From: Roseobacter sp. CCS2
GTDB taxonomy: Bacteria; Pseudomonadota; Alphaproteobacteria; Rhodobacterales; Rhodobacteraceae
Length of the DNA: 64,000 nucleotides
Direction of reading: 5' to 3'
Assembly: GCF_000169435.1 (NCBI RefSeq)
Contig: NZ_AAYB01000001.1
Location: 1-64,000, forward strand
The position numbers and the translations under genes are program-made. Of this stretch, positions 52,885 to 62,449 are shown piece by piece (positions within the stretch are counted from its first letter, which is position 1; each line of letters opens with the position of its first letter). The notes below the pieces were generated by a model. It saw nothing but the letters and a program-made list of their open reading frames with translations. It had not been told where the DNA came from and searched no databases.

Positions 52885-54867
52885 CTACTGATCCAAGAAC
52901 GAACGCAGTTTCCTACTCCGGCTTGGGTGCTTCAACTTACGCAAAGCCTTCGCCTCGATCTGGCGGATACGTTCGCGTGTCACGCTGAACTGCTGGCCCA
53001 CTTCTTCAAGCGTGTGGTCGGTATTCATGCCGATGCCAAAACGCATGCGCAGCACGCGTTCTTCGCGTGGTGTGAGGGATGCCAGGACCCGTGTCGTCGT
53101 CTCTTTCAGGTTCTCCTGAATAGCGGAATCCAGCGGCAGGATCGCATTCTTATCCTCAATGAAGTCGCCCAGTTGGCTGTCTTCCTCATCACCAATTGGT
53201 GTCTCAAGGCTGATCGGTTCTTTGGCGATCTTCATGACCTTGCGAACCTTTTCCAAAGGCATTTGCAGCTTTTCTGCCAATTCCTCTGGTGTCGGCTCGC
53301 GACCAATTTCATGCAGCATCTGGCGCCCGGTGCGGACCAGTTTGTTGATCGTCTCGATCATATGCACAGGAATACGGATCGTGCGCGCCTGATCCGCAAT
53401 CGAGCGGGTGATCGCCTGACGGATCCACCATGTCGCATAGGTGGAGAATTTGTAACCGCGGCGATATTCAAACTTATCAACCGCCTTCATCAGGCCGATG
53501 TTACCTTCTTGAATAAGATCAAGGAATTGCAGGCCACGGTTCGTGTATTTCTTGGCAATGGAAATCACCAAACGCAGATTCGCCTCGACCATTTCTTTCT
53601 TGGCTTGACGTGCTTCTTTTTCGCCCTTCTGGACTTGCTGCACGATGCGGCGGAATTCGGTGATATCGACGCCAACGTACTGACCAACCTGAGCCATATC
53701 GCCGCGCAGTTCTTCGATCTTGCCGGTCGACTTCTCGATCATCATTTGCCAGCCGCGACCGGACTTTTCGCCCATATCATCCAGCCAGTTCGGATCCAAC
53801 TCGCGCCCGCGATACGCCTCGATAAACTCACGGCGGTTGATGCGGGCTTGGTCAGCCAGTTTCACCATAGAGCTGTCGATCGACATGATCCGGCGGTTGA
53901 TGCCGTAAAGCTGGTCAATCAACGCCTCGATCCGGTTGTTGTGCAGGTGAAGCGAATTCACCAGTTCCACAATCTCGGACCGCAGCTTTTGATACTTTTT
54001 TTCCTGCTTGTCCGAGAAGGATGAATCCTCATTCAATGTCGCAGACATCCGCGCGTCTTGCATGTCAGACAATGCCGCAAAGTCGCGGGCAATCAGTTCA
54101 AGCGTTTCCAAAACGCGAGGCTTGAGCGCGGCTTCCATGGCAGCCAAAGACATATTGGCCTGATCTTCTTCATCATCGTCGTCATCTTTGGCAATCGGGT
54201 TGCCATCAGCGTCAAGCTCTTGTGTCTCTTCCTTCTTGGTCTCTGTCCCGGCGGCAGCAGGTGCAGCAACAACCGTTTCTTCTTCGCCATCTTCGCCCAG
54301 TTGGTTGCCAAAGGTGGTTTCAAGGTCGATCACATCGCGCAGCAGAATATCTTCGGACAACAGTTCGTCGCGCCAGATCGTAATCGCCTGAAATGTCAGC
54401 GGGCTTTCGCACAGCCCAAGGATCATCGTGTTGCGGCCAGCCTCAATGCGCTTGGCAATCGCGATCTCGCCTTCGCGGGACAGCAGTTCGACCGAACCCA
54501 TTTCGCGCAAATACATCCGCACAGGGTCATCGGTACGGTCCAGCTTTTCAGCCTCGGCACCACCCAGCGTCACCTCACGAGAGCCCGCAACAGTCGCCAC
54601 AGCAGTGTTGCCTTGGTTCTCTTCGGTTTCTTCGCTTTCTTCTTCTTCGGTGACCTGAATGCCCATTTCAGACAACATCGACATCACATCTTCGATTTGG
54701 TCCGACGAAACTTGCTCGGGCGGCAGCACCGCGTTCAACTGATCGTAAGTGATGTAGCCACGTTCACGGGCATCGGCGATCATCTTTTTGACCGCGGTCT
54801 GGCTCATATCCAGGCTGATATCGCCATCCTGGTCATCTTTACGGTCGTCATTGTCTTTCGCGGCCAT
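52885..54867 (-). CDS. rpoD: RNA polymerase primary sigma factor RpoD
   Basis: A 660-residue sigma-70. N-terminal region 1.1 ([20 protein letters not shown]), an acidic nonconserved region with Glu and Asp-rich stretches, region 2 ([40 protein letters not shown]), region 3 and region 4 HTH ([20 protein letters not shown]). It is longer than E. coli RpoD owing to the acidic insert (about residues 190-235). Follows dnaG on the same strand with 130 bp between; this gap carries four GANTC sites. Confidence 0.98.
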   Translation of the reverse strand: MAAKDNDDRKDDQDGDISLDMSQTAVKKMIADARERGYITYDQLNAVLPPEQVSSDQIEDVMSMLSEMGIQVTEEEESEETEENQGNTAVATVAGSREVTLGGAEAEKLDRTDDPVRMYLREMGSVELLSREGEIAIAKRIEAGRNTMILGLCESPLTFQAITIWRDELLSEDILLRDVIDLETTFGNQLGEDGEEETVVAAPAAAGTETKKEETQELDADGNPIAKDDDDDEEDQANMSLAAMEAALKPRVLETLELIARDFAALSDMQDARMSATLNEDSSFSDKQEKKYQKLRSEIVELVNSLHLHNNRIEALIDQLYGINRRIMSIDSSMVKLADQARINRREFIEAYRGRELDPNWLDDMGEKSGRGWQMMIEKSTGKIEELRGDMAQVGQYVGVDITEFRRIVQQVQKGEKEARQAKKEMVEANLRLVISIAKKYTNRGLQFLDLIQEGNIGLMKAVDKFEYRRGYKFSTYATWWIRQAITRSIADQARTIRIPVHMIETINKLVRTGRQMLHEIGREPTPEELAEKLQMPLEKVRKVMKIAKEPISLETPIGDEEDSQLGDFIEDKNAILPLDSAIQENLKETTTRVLASLTPREERVLRMRFGIGMNTDHTLEEVGQQFSVTRERIRQIEAKALRKLKHPSRSRKLRSFLDQ

Positions 54868-54906
54868 TCGGAAAGCCCTTTCGAATACATAAATTCATGC
54901 CAAAGT

Positions 54907-54956
54907 GATTCGGCTGATTCGGTTAAGATCGAATCAACCTCGCATCGAGGTGATTC
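54907..54956. promoter_or_regulatory. cluster of four GANTC methylation sites upstream of rpoD
   Basis: GATTC at 54907 and 54916, GAATC at 54931 and GATTC at 54952: four CcrM sites within 50 bp. GANTC is the CcrM methyltransferase target in alphaproteobacteria and can control promoters through GcrA. Density far exceeds the random rate of about one per 256 bp. They also lie in an inverted repeat (54931-54957). Confidence 0.7.
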
Positions 54957-54957
54957 G
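54931..54957. repeat. inverted repeat before rpoD
   Basis: GAATCAACCTCG / CGAGGTGATTC with a 3-base loop and one bulged base. Lies between dnaG stop and rpoD start, in the region with GANTC sites. It could be an operator, an attenuator or simply a stem in the dnaG-rpoD transcript; no T run follows. Confidence 0.5.
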
Positions 54958-54997
54958 CAAGCAGGTCACGTATTGTTCTTGCCATCTGTTGCGCAAA

Positions 54998-56965
54998 CTA
55001 CGACTTAGGTCGCTTGTCGCCCTTAGCAAAACCAATCTGTTCAAGAAGTTGATCAAAGGCGCTCTGCTCATCTTTCTTCATCAAGGCGCCATTTTCGCCA
55101 ACGGCATATTCGGCACTGTCATCATCATCCCCACGCCCGGCCCTATCGACCGCTTTTGACGCCTCGGCCAGACGCCACGTAAGCCCTTCATCTGCAACGC
55201 CGCCAAGGTCTTCGACCGCATCTTCGATTTCGCGGACCTGACCCCTGCGCGCCGTCAGCTTCGCGAACTCTTCGGCCAGACACAGCCGTGCAATGTCCAC
55301 GTCACCGCCCCGCCGGATTGCCGGGCTAATGGCCACATGGTTCTGCGCGAAAAGCTTTTCAAGGGGGGTGTCGCCCAGATCAGCAACAATCGCGGCACGC
55401 AGATCATCTGCGCCAAGATGACGCAGAAGGCAGGCCTGCAAGTCATGGTGAATCGGATCGCGGCACTCCATCTGCTCCAATCCCGTTTCGAACTCAGAGG
55501 CAACAGTGGGCGCTGCAATGAATGTCGCAAGTATCACAGCCTCGCGCAGATGGTCTTGGTCGGCGGCACCCGATGCAAGGGCCGAACTGCGTGACGTTGC
55601 AACGGGACTAACCTCGCGTTTCCAAGGATCCTGGCGCGAGTTCCAAGTACCGCCGCCTGCCTTGCGCACCGATGCTGCCTTGCGATTGGAAAACAGCGCC
55701 CAGCGCATATCTTTAAGCGCCTGGTCGTAATGGCTGCGAATTGTGGGGTCGCGGATCAGCTCTACTTTTTCGCGCAGTGCCTTTTCAAGGGCCGCTTTAC
55801 GCTCCGGGCTGTCAAAAGTTCCCCCCTCAGTTTCGCGCCGCCAAAGAAGTTGCACCATGGGTATCGCTTGGTCGAGCAGCTTTTGCATCGCACCGGCCCC
55901 TTGCGCCTTGATCAGATCATCGGGGTCCAACCCTTCTGGCATCAAGGCAAAGCGCAGCGATTGGCCGGCCTCCAACAGCGGCAATGCGATATCTATCACC
56001 CGCATTGCCGCACGCAGGCCCGCCTTGTCCCCGTCCAGCGAGATAATGGGCTCGGGTGCCGTCCGCCACATCAGGCGCAGCTGATCCTCGGTAATTGCGG
56101 TGCCAAGCGGCGCAACCGTCGCAGTAAAACCAGCCTCGGATAGGGCAATCACATCCATATAACCTTCGGCCACGACCAAAGGTTTGCCCTTCCCGGCGGC
56201 TTCTCGCGCCGGTCCGTGGTTGAAAAGACTGCGGCCTTTATCGAACAGCGCGGTTTCAGGTGAGTTGTAGTATTTTGCTGGGTGGTTCGGGTCCATCGCG
56301 CGGCCACCAAACCCAATGGCCCGACCCCGCGCATCACGAATGGGAAACATGATGCGATCACGGAAGCGATTATATAGGCCATTGCCGCGATCACTTTCCG
56401 CCGCCAGCCCCGCGTCAATGATCAGCTTCTGATCGATGCCTTTGCCTGATAGCTGCTCCAACACACCGCCATTGGGTGGCGCAAAGCCAATTTCCCAGCG
56501 CGCCTGTGCGTCCGCACTCAGGCCCCGCCGCTCCAGATAATCGCGCGCATCCGCTGCCGCCCCGGTTTGCAACTGCAACCGATGGTACTGCACCGCCTGT
56601 TCCATCACATCGACGAGAACCGTCCGCGCATCCGCTTTTTCCTGCGCCTGCGGATCACGCTCTGGCACTGGCATCCCAGCCTCAGCCGCGAGAATTTTCA
56701 CGGCTTCCATAAAGTCGACATTCTCGGTCTCGCGGACAAATGTGATCGCATCGCCTTTGGCGTGGCAGCCAAAGCAATAATAAAAGCCCTTGCGGTCATC
56801 GACATGAAAGCTGGCGGTCTTTTCCTGATGGAACGGGCACGGCGCCCAAAGATCACCCTTGCCTTGATTGGACTTGCGGGTGTCCCACATGACCTTGCGT
56901 CCGACGACCTGCCCCAATGACAGCCGATTGCGCAGTTCATCCAAGAATCCGGGTGGCAAGCTCAT
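54998..56965 (-). CDS. dnaG: DNA primase DnaG
   Basis: A 655-residue primase. Zinc-binding CHC2 domain with C43, H46, C64 and C67 (APCPFHQEK, YYCFGCHAKGDA); TOPRIM domain with VVAEGYMDVIALS and ISLDGDKAGLRAA; then a helicase-binding C-terminal region. Start 56965 fits (MSLPPGFLDELRNR); the longer frame upstream is not coding. The dnaG-rpoD order is the conserved macromolecular-synthesis arrangement. soxG lies 90 bp upstream. Confidence 0.97.
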   Translation of the reverse strand: MSLPPGFLDELRNRLSLGQVVGRKVMWDTRKSNQGKGDLWAPCPFHQEKTASFHVDDRKGFYYCFGCHAKGDAITFVRETENVDFMEAVKILAAEAGMPVPERDPQAQEKADARTVLVDVMEQAVQYHRLQLQTGAAADARDYLERRGLSADAQARWEIGFAPPNGGVLEQLSGKGIDQKLIIDAGLAAESDRGNGLYNRFRDRIMFPIRDARGRAIGFGGRAMDPNHPAKYYNSPETALFDKGRSLFNHGPAREAAGKGKPLVVAEGYMDVIALSEAGFTATVAPLGTAITEDQLRLMWRTAPEPIISLDGDKAGLRAAMRVIDIALPLLEAGQSLRFALMPEGLDPDDLIKAQGAGAMQKLLDQAIPMVQLLWRRETEGGTFDSPERKAALEKALREKVELIRDPTIRSHYDQALKDMRWALFSNRKAASVRKAGGGTWNSRQDPWKREVSPVATSRSSALASGAADQDHLREAVILATFIAAPTVASEFETGLEQMECRDPIHHDLQACLLRHLGADDLRAAIVADLGDTPLEKLFAQNHVAISPAIRRGGDVDIARLCLAEEFAKLTARRGQVREIEDAVEDLGGVADEGLTWRLAEASKAVDRAGRGDDDDSAEYAVGENGALMKKDEQSAFDQLLEQIGFAKGDKRPKS

Positions 56966-57054
56966 GACTGCATTATCGCGCATACCCCAAGGAAGGACCA
57001 GCCAACTCTCATCGGTCACTCAAACTTCCGCCGGAGGCATCCTGCACCCACAGC

Positions 57055-57576
57055 TTAGCGCGCGGTAACCCCACGCATCGCAACATCCAGATCATGCACC
57101 AAGGTTTGCGCCATTGATCGCATCACCATGATCTCAAAGGCATCCGGCCCTGTCCGAACAATCGCCACCGACATATGCCCCAGCATCGTCTTTGCGACAT
57201 GGTTCTTTTTGAACACTTGCGCACGCAGATCAACGGGTACCAATCGCGCCAGAACATCCGTAGCACCAGCGCCCTTGATCTCGACAACCGCCCATGCATC
57301 AGACTGATCGGTCACTGCGGCCAGTCCGTCTAACGCGACATCAGCCGCAACAAGCCAAGTACCGTGACCAAACCACGTCACGCCCCCCACACGCCGGTTC
57401 ACCGCAGACAGCCCAGTGCCAACCTGCTCTTTTAACCTAGCAGACGTTGCTTTGTTCTGCCCTGCATAAGGCGCGACCGACACCAGACACTCTGGCACGA
57501 CCTCAGTCACTTCTGCTGCGCCATGGGCAATTGGCAACAGACCCGCGCAAGGCGTCAATGCAATCAGTTTAGCCAC
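57055..57576 (-). CDS. soxG: sarcosine oxidase gamma subunit
   Basis: A 173-residue SoxG, the small gamma subunit of heterotetrameric sarcosine oxidase. Likely start is GTG at 57576 (VAKLIALTP...) because GGAGGG lies 7 bp upstream; a TTG at 57600 gives an 8-residue longer frame. Seen: ARLVPVDLRAQVF, TMLGHMSVAIVRTGPDAFEI and LVHDLDVAMRG. The gene overlaps soxA by 8 bp. Subunits are ordered soxB-soxD-soxA-soxG. Confidence 0.92.
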   Translation of the reverse strand: MAKLIALTPCAGLLPIAHGAAEVTEVVPECLVSVAPYAGQNKATSARLKEQVGTGLSAVNRRVGGVTWFGHGTWLVAADVALDGLAAVTDQSDAWAVVEIKGAGATDVLARLVPVDLRAQVFKKNHVAKTMLGHMSVAIVRTGPDAFEIMVMRSMAQTLVHDLDVAMRGVTAR

Positions 57577-60475
57577 GCGCACGCCCTCCGGTTGGATCAA
57601 AGAAGACGGGATCGCAAACCTCGACCTCCTCGGTGATGTCCCGCAGATGATCGCGCAGTTTGATCACCTCGCCATGGCGCGCGCGCCCATTTTCAAGAAA
57701 GCCCAGCGCCAGATGCGTCTTAAGCGTTGGCGAATAACAGACCGAGGTGGTGTAGCCTTGGCTATTCACGCGTATCGCTGCCGCCTGTCTTTCAAACAAA
57801 TGCGCCCCCGCAGTCAGTGCGTGGTCCCGGCCCTTGGCACGCAGACCAACCAATTGCTGCCGCCCCTCACCCAAAAGGCCCGGACGCGCCGCCGCTGATT
57901 TACCGATACAGTCTTTCTTTGCGCTGATCATCCGCGCCATGCCAATATCGAACGCGGTGGTCCGGCCATGGATTTCAGCGTGGGTGATAAAGCCTTTCTC
58001 GATGCGCAGCACATTCAGCGCCTCCATCCCATACGGCCCGCCGCCCATGACCTCGGCTTGCGCTGTCAACATGCGGAACAGGTTGTCGCCATAACGCGAT
58101 GGCACCGCCACCTCATAAGCGTGCTCACCGGAAAACGAGATACGAAACAAACGGCCTGACACACCCGCGACAGACACCTCACCGCAAGCCATGAACGGCC
58201 AGCTTTCATCGTTAAGCTCTTGATCCAAAACAGTATTCAATAACGCCCGCGCTTGCGGCCCTGCTACGGCAAACTGCGCCCATTGCTCTGTGATCGAAAT
58301 GACCTTTGCGTCCAGATCAGGCCGCAACACCTGCAACACGAATTCCAGATGCCGCATCACCAGACCAGCAGCCGCTGTCGTTGTCGTCATCACAAAATGC
58401 TGCTCACCCAGACGCGCGGTCGTGCCGTCATCCATGACATGCCCGTCTTCACGCAGCATCAAACCATAACGGACCCTCCCCACTTTCACGGTCGAGAACA
58501 TGTTGGTGTAAACGAAATCAAGCAGTGCCGCCGCATCCGGCCCCTGAATATCAATCTTGCCCAGCGTCGACACATCGCACACGCCCACGGCATTGCGCAC
58601 ATACCCGACCTCACGGTCGCAGGATTGCTGCCAATGCGTCTCGCCCTTCTGCGGGAAATAACTGGGGCGATACCACAACCCCGCCTCGATCATCGGGGCA
58701 TCACGCGCAACTGTCGCTTTATGCGACGTCGTAAACCGTTCCGGCGCAAAGCCTTTGCCCTGACTGCCCGCCCCCATCGCCGCGATGGATACTGGCACAT
58801 AAGGCGGCCGGAATGTCGTGGTTCCTGTTTCCGGAATACCGCGACCGGTTGCATCGGCAAGCACAGCCAAAGCCACCACATTCGACGACTTCCCTTGATC
58901 AGGCGCCATGCCTTGGGTGGTATATCGTTTCATATGCTCGACCGAGCGAAAGTTTTCCTGCGCGGCCAGCTTGATATCTTTCACATGCACATCGTTCTGA
59001 AAATCAATCCACTTGCGGCCCTTGCCCGGCACAGCCCATAGCGGCGTCACCGAATATGCTGTGTGATCTGCGGCAGGCACTGTTGCTTTCGCGTTCAATC
59101 CAAAGTCGTCGGCTATTTCAGCGGCAACCGCAGCGCCTTCGGCCAAACAGGCTGCAGTATCAAAACTGCCATTGCAGGCACCCGCAGTCACCATTCCCGG
59201 AATACTCTCAGGCGTCGGTACAAATGACGCAATATCCTCGCGCCACTTAGGTCGCCCGTTCATATGACAGGTCAAATGCACCGTCAGGTTCCACCCACCG
59301 GACATCGCCAGACAATCGGTCTGGATCGTGCGGGTTCCCCCGTTATGCGAAATGGTAATGCTTTGCAGCGCATGACGGCCTTTGGTGGCGATAACCTGCG
59401 CCCCTGTGTAAATCGGATAATCACCCGATATATCTGCGTCATCGCGACTGTCGATCACTGCCGCAACCTTGATCCCGGCTGCGACCAGATCAGCCGCAGT
59501 GCGATGGGCGTCGTCGTTGTTGCCAAAGATCGTGACCCGCTTGCCCGGCACAACCCCCCAGCGATTGACATAGGCCCGCACAGCGCTGGCCATCATGATG
59601 CCCGGACGGTCGTTGTTGGGAAACGCAATCGGGCGCTCCAAGGCGCCCGCGCACAGGATTGCGCGCTTTGCGACGATACGCCAGAAACACTCGATTGGCT
59701 TGTCTGCGCTAGGTGCCCCACCAAGCCGCTCGACTGCGCCATAAGTGCCTTGATCGTAGGCACCAGTGACGGTCGTCCGCGTCATCCGGCGCACATTGGG
59801 CATGGCATCCAGTTCTGCCAAGGCCTCTGTCACCCACGCGCCCGCTGGCTTGCCGTCCACATCTTCACGCTCGCGCAACAGACGGCCACCCATAGCCGTA
59901 TCTTCATCTGCAAGGATCACATCCGCCCCCGCACGCCCTGCCGTCAAAGCGGCCATCAATCCAGCAGGCCCTGCACCGATCACCAGCACATCGCAAAACG
60001 CAAAAGCCTTTTCATAGGTGTCCGGGTTGGTCTGCCCACTGAGCGCGCCTAAACCGGCAGCCCGCCGGATCACCGGCTCGTACAGCTTTTCCCAAAAACT
60101 GCGCGGCCACATGAATGTCTTATAGTAAAAGCCAGCCGCCAGAAACGGCGACACCAAATCGTTCACGGCCAAAGCATCATAGCGCAGCGACGGCCAGGCA
60201 TTCTGGCTGGACACCTCTAACCCTTCCGACACCTCAAGCGTGGTCGCGCGCAGGTTCGGTTCAGCCTGCGCGCCATGCCCCACAGTGACCAGCGCATTTT
60301 GTTCCTCAGACCCTGCCGACATCACGCCGCGCGGACGGTGATATTTGAAAGAACGGGCAACAAGTTTGATCCCATTAGCCAGCAGTGCGGCAGAAACGGG
60401 TTCGCCCGGTACACCCTTCAACTTGCGCCCGTCAAAGGTAAAGGTGACGGTACTTTCAGGGGCGTGCAGCCTCAT
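57569..60475 (-). CDS. soxA: sarcosine oxidase alpha subunit
   Basis: A 968-residue alpha subunit that binds NAD and folate; oxidises sarcosine to glycine plus methylene-THF with the beta subunit. Seen: VLVIGAGPAGLMAALTAGRAG (dinucleotide fold), ALERPIAFPNNDRPGIM, and a C-terminal aminomethyltransferase-like (GCV-T) domain with YEVAVPSRYGDNLF and NVLRIEKGFITHAEI. Overlaps soxD by 4 bp (ATGA) and soxG by 8 bp. Confidence 0.96.
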   Translation of the reverse strand: MRLHAPESTVTFTFDGRKLKGVPGEPVSAALLANGIKLVARSFKYHRPRGVMSAGSEEQNALVTVGHGAQAEPNLRATTLEVSEGLEVSSQNAWPSLRYDALAVNDLVSPFLAAGFYYKTFMWPRSFWEKLYEPVIRRAAGLGALSGQTNPDTYEKAFAFCDVLVIGAGPAGLMAALTAGRAGADVILADEDTAMGGRLLREREDVDGKPAGAWVTEALAELDAMPNVRRMTRTTVTGAYDQGTYGAVERLGGAPSADKPIECFWRIVAKRAILCAGALERPIAFPNNDRPGIMMASAVRAYVNRWGVVPGKRVTIFGNNDDAHRTAADLVAAGIKVAAVIDSRDDADISGDYPIYTGAQVIATKGRHALQSITISHNGGTRTIQTDCLAMSGGWNLTVHLTCHMNGRPKWREDIASFVPTPESIPGMVTAGACNGSFDTAACLAEGAAVAAEIADDFGLNAKATVPAADHTAYSVTPLWAVPGKGRKWIDFQNDVHVKDIKLAAQENFRSVEHMKRYTTQGMAPDQGKSSNVVALAVLADATGRGIPETGTTTFRPPYVPVSIAAMGAGSQGKGFAPERFTTSHKATVARDAPMIEAGLWYRPSYFPQKGETHWQQSCDREVGYVRNAVGVCDVSTLGKIDIQGPDAAALLDFVYTNMFSTVKVGRVRYGLMLREDGHVMDDGTTARLGEQHFVMTTTTAAAGLVMRHLEFVLQVLRPDLDAKVISITEQWAQFAVAGPQARALLNTVLDQELNDESWPFMACGEVSVAGVSGRLFRISFSGEHAYEVAVPSRYGDNLFRMLTAQAEVMGGGPYGMEALNVLRIEKGFITHAEIHGRTTAFDIGMARMISAKKDCIGKSAAARPGLLGEGRQQLVGLRAKGRDHALTAGAHLFERQAAAIRVNSQGYTTSVCYSPTLKTHLALGFLENGRARHGEVIKLRDHLRDITEEVEVCDPVFFDPTGGRARG

Positions 60476-60735
60476 CGCTTTACTTTCTCAGCCAAGGTGG
60501 CCGCATGCACGGCGTGGGTGACCGTGTTACGCTCAACCACAAGCCACGCACCACACCCTGCCTCGTGAAACCACAGATCGCGGGTATCGCCCGCCGGATT
60601 GTCGCGATTGTGCAGATAATCATCCCAATCATCTAACCCTGCGTCATCGGCCGGGCGGCCCAACGCCAGCGCATCACCTTGATAATAGAACTCGCGCCGG
60701 TCACGTTCGCCGCAGTTGGGGCAGGTTATGCGCAT
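60472..60735 (-). CDS. soxD: sarcosine oxidase delta subunit
   Basis: An 87-residue zinc-binding subunit: N-terminal MRITCPNCGERDRREF with two Cys, EFYYQGDALALGRPADD, and HEAGCGAWLVVERNT with a third Cys near a His. It lies between soxB and soxA as usual and overlaps soxA by 4 bp. Confidence 0.95.
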   Translation of the reverse strand: MRITCPNCGERDRREFYYQGDALALGRPADDAGLDDWDDYLHNRDNPAGDTRDLWFHEAGCGAWLVVERNTVTHAVHAATLAEKVKR

Positions 60736-60785
60736 CTGGCACCCTCATCATTTTGCCAAAAAAACTCAAAGAACATCGCCAGCCC

Positions 60786-62039
60786 CTAATGCAAGTTATG
60801 TTGAGAGCCGGTGCCCTCTTCATCCATCAAACCCGCACCTGAACGGAAGCGGTCCAACCGGAACTTGGCCGCAGCCTCATGATGGTGGCCGGTCGCCATC
60901 AGGTGGGCAAAGCTAAACCCTGACCCCGGCACCGCCTTGAAGCCGCCATAGCACCAGCCGCAATCGATAAAGAGCCCTTCGGTCGGCGTCTTGTCGATAA
61001 TGGGCGATCCATCAGGCGTCATATCCATGATCCCGCCCCACGACCGCAGTACCTTGGCTTTGCCGATCACAGGCATCAGCGTCATGGCCGCGTCCATCAC
61101 ATGCTCTTTCATCGGCAAGTTTCCCCGCGCCGCGTAAGAGCTGTAAAAATCAATGTCGCCGCCGAAGACCAACCCGCCCTTGTCGGACTGGCTGATATAG
61201 AAATGTCCCATGCCAAAACTGACCACATGGTCAATCACCGGTTTCAGGCCCTCAGTAACAAAGGCCTGTAACACATGGCTTTCAATCGGTAACCGCATCC
61301 CCGCCATGGCCGCCACCTGACCAGAGCGGCCCGCCACGACAATGCCCACCTTCTTGGCTTTGATCGCGCCACGCGTGGTCTGGACGCCTTTGACAACACC
61401 ACCTTCAATATCAATTCCGGTGACTTCGCAGTTCTGAATGATATCAACCCCGCGCTGGTCCGCGCCGCGGGCATAGCCCCAAGCCACCGCATCATGCCTG
61501 GCAGAGCCACCACGTGGATGGTAAAGCCCGCCATAGATCGGGAAGCGCACGTTATCAAAGTCGAGGTAAGGCAGGTGTTCGCGCACCCCGTCACGATCCA
61601 GCAGGATCGCGTCATCACCCTGATTGATCATGGCATTGCCACGCCGCGCAAAGGCATCGCGCTGCCCGTCCGAATGGAACAGATTGATCAACCCGCGCTG
61701 CGAATGCATCACGTTATAGTTCAACTCCTGCTCCATCCCTTCCCACATTTTCAACGAGTGCGAATAGAATTCCGAATTACCGGGCAAAAAGTAGTTGGCA
61801 CGCACAATCGTGGTGTTCCGCCCGACATTGCCACCGCCGATATAGCTTTTCTCAAGCACCGCGATGTTTGTCATCCCGTGCTCTTTTGCCAGATAAAAAG
61901 CCGTCGACAGCCCGTGGCCACCGCCACCAATAATGATCGCGTCATATTCCGCTTTCGGGTCTGGATCGCGCCAAACAGGTTTCCAGCCCTTCTGGCCGAA
62001 AAGCCCCTCTTTGATCACGCGAAATCCGGAATATCCCAT
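60786..62039 (-). CDS. soxB: sarcosine oxidase beta subunit
   Basis: A 417-residue flavoprotein (FAD and covalent FMN) forming the active site. FAD motif AIIIGGGGHGLSTAFYLA (GGGGHG 38-43), the family-typical GGSARHDAVAWGYARGAD (H182, candidate for the FMN attachment site, uncertain), and late GGIMDMTPDGSPIIDKTP. Start 62039 fits (MGYSGFRVIKEGLFG). It heads soxBDAG for choline/glycine-betaine or sarcosine catabolism. Confidence 0.96.
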   Translation of the reverse strand: MGYSGFRVIKEGLFGQKGWKPVWRDPDPKAEYDAIIIGGGGHGLSTAFYLAKEHGMTNIAVLEKSYIGGGNVGRNTTIVRANYFLPGNSEFYSHSLKMWEGMEQELNYNVMHSQRGLINLFHSDGQRDAFARRGNAMINQGDDAILLDRDGVREHLPYLDFDNVRFPIYGGLYHPRGGSARHDAVAWGYARGADQRGVDIIQNCEVTGIDIEGGVVKGVQTTRGAIKAKKVGIVVAGRSGQVAAMAGMRLPIESHVLQAFVTEGLKPVIDHVVSFGMGHFYISQSDKGGLVFGGDIDFYSSYAARGNLPMKEHVMDAAMTLMPVIGKAKVLRSWGGIMDMTPDGSPIIDKTPTEGLFIDCGWCYGGFKAVPGSGFSFAHLMATGHHHEAAAKFRLDRFRSGAGLMDEEGTGSQHNLH

Positions 62040-62449
62040 GCCGCATCCTTTTTGTCCCAGCCCCGACCCTAGCAAGCGTTACAGCGCAATGCATGTCCTC
62101 TTTTCGACATTGCGGCGACAAGGCGCGACCTGTCCGCAAATGGTTACTCGCAACAGGTTTCAGGTCGCGCGAATGATTCGCCTGTCCGCTGTTTCCGGAC
62201 CCAAAAAGGTTAACGCTAGATGAACACTCTGGCGGAACCATGCCGATAAGCCGTGGAATTGTTTCCCAAAAATGAACAGTAGCTGTTGATTCCACCAAGT
62301 GTAGCAGCCAAAATGCGGCGAATTGCACAGACCGCCATATACGGTCATTTTTTTGCCACATGCTTATGGTGGGTATGGTAGAAAGTGTGAAACCAAAATT
62401 TGTGTTGGCGCCTGGGTTATGTCGCGCCGTCGATTGGGGATATGAAGAA
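62040..62449. other. soxB-tadG intergenic region
   Basis: About 410 bp between divergent soxB and the TadG-like gene. It holds the promoters of both. A short hairpin GACCG-CCATATA-CGGTC followed by seven T (62330-62354, plus strand) lies in it; no protein coding frame was convincing. ATG codons at 62366 and 62375 in the TadG frame could be alternative starts. Confidence 0.45.
62330..62354 (+). terminator. short hairpin with T7 upstream of the TadG-like gene
   Basis: GACCG and CGGTC (5 bp) with a 7-base loop, then A and seven T on the plus strand. No upstream plus-strand gene exists to be terminated, so it could be an attenuator in the leader of the downstream gene or the end of an unseen small RNA. 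Confidence 0.4.

Noticed and set aside
52927..54024. A 365-codon plus-strand frame opposite rpoD
   Set aside because: Shadow of rpoD; composition is His/Leu/Gln-rich antisense type with no family likeness. The same applies to 54058-55008.
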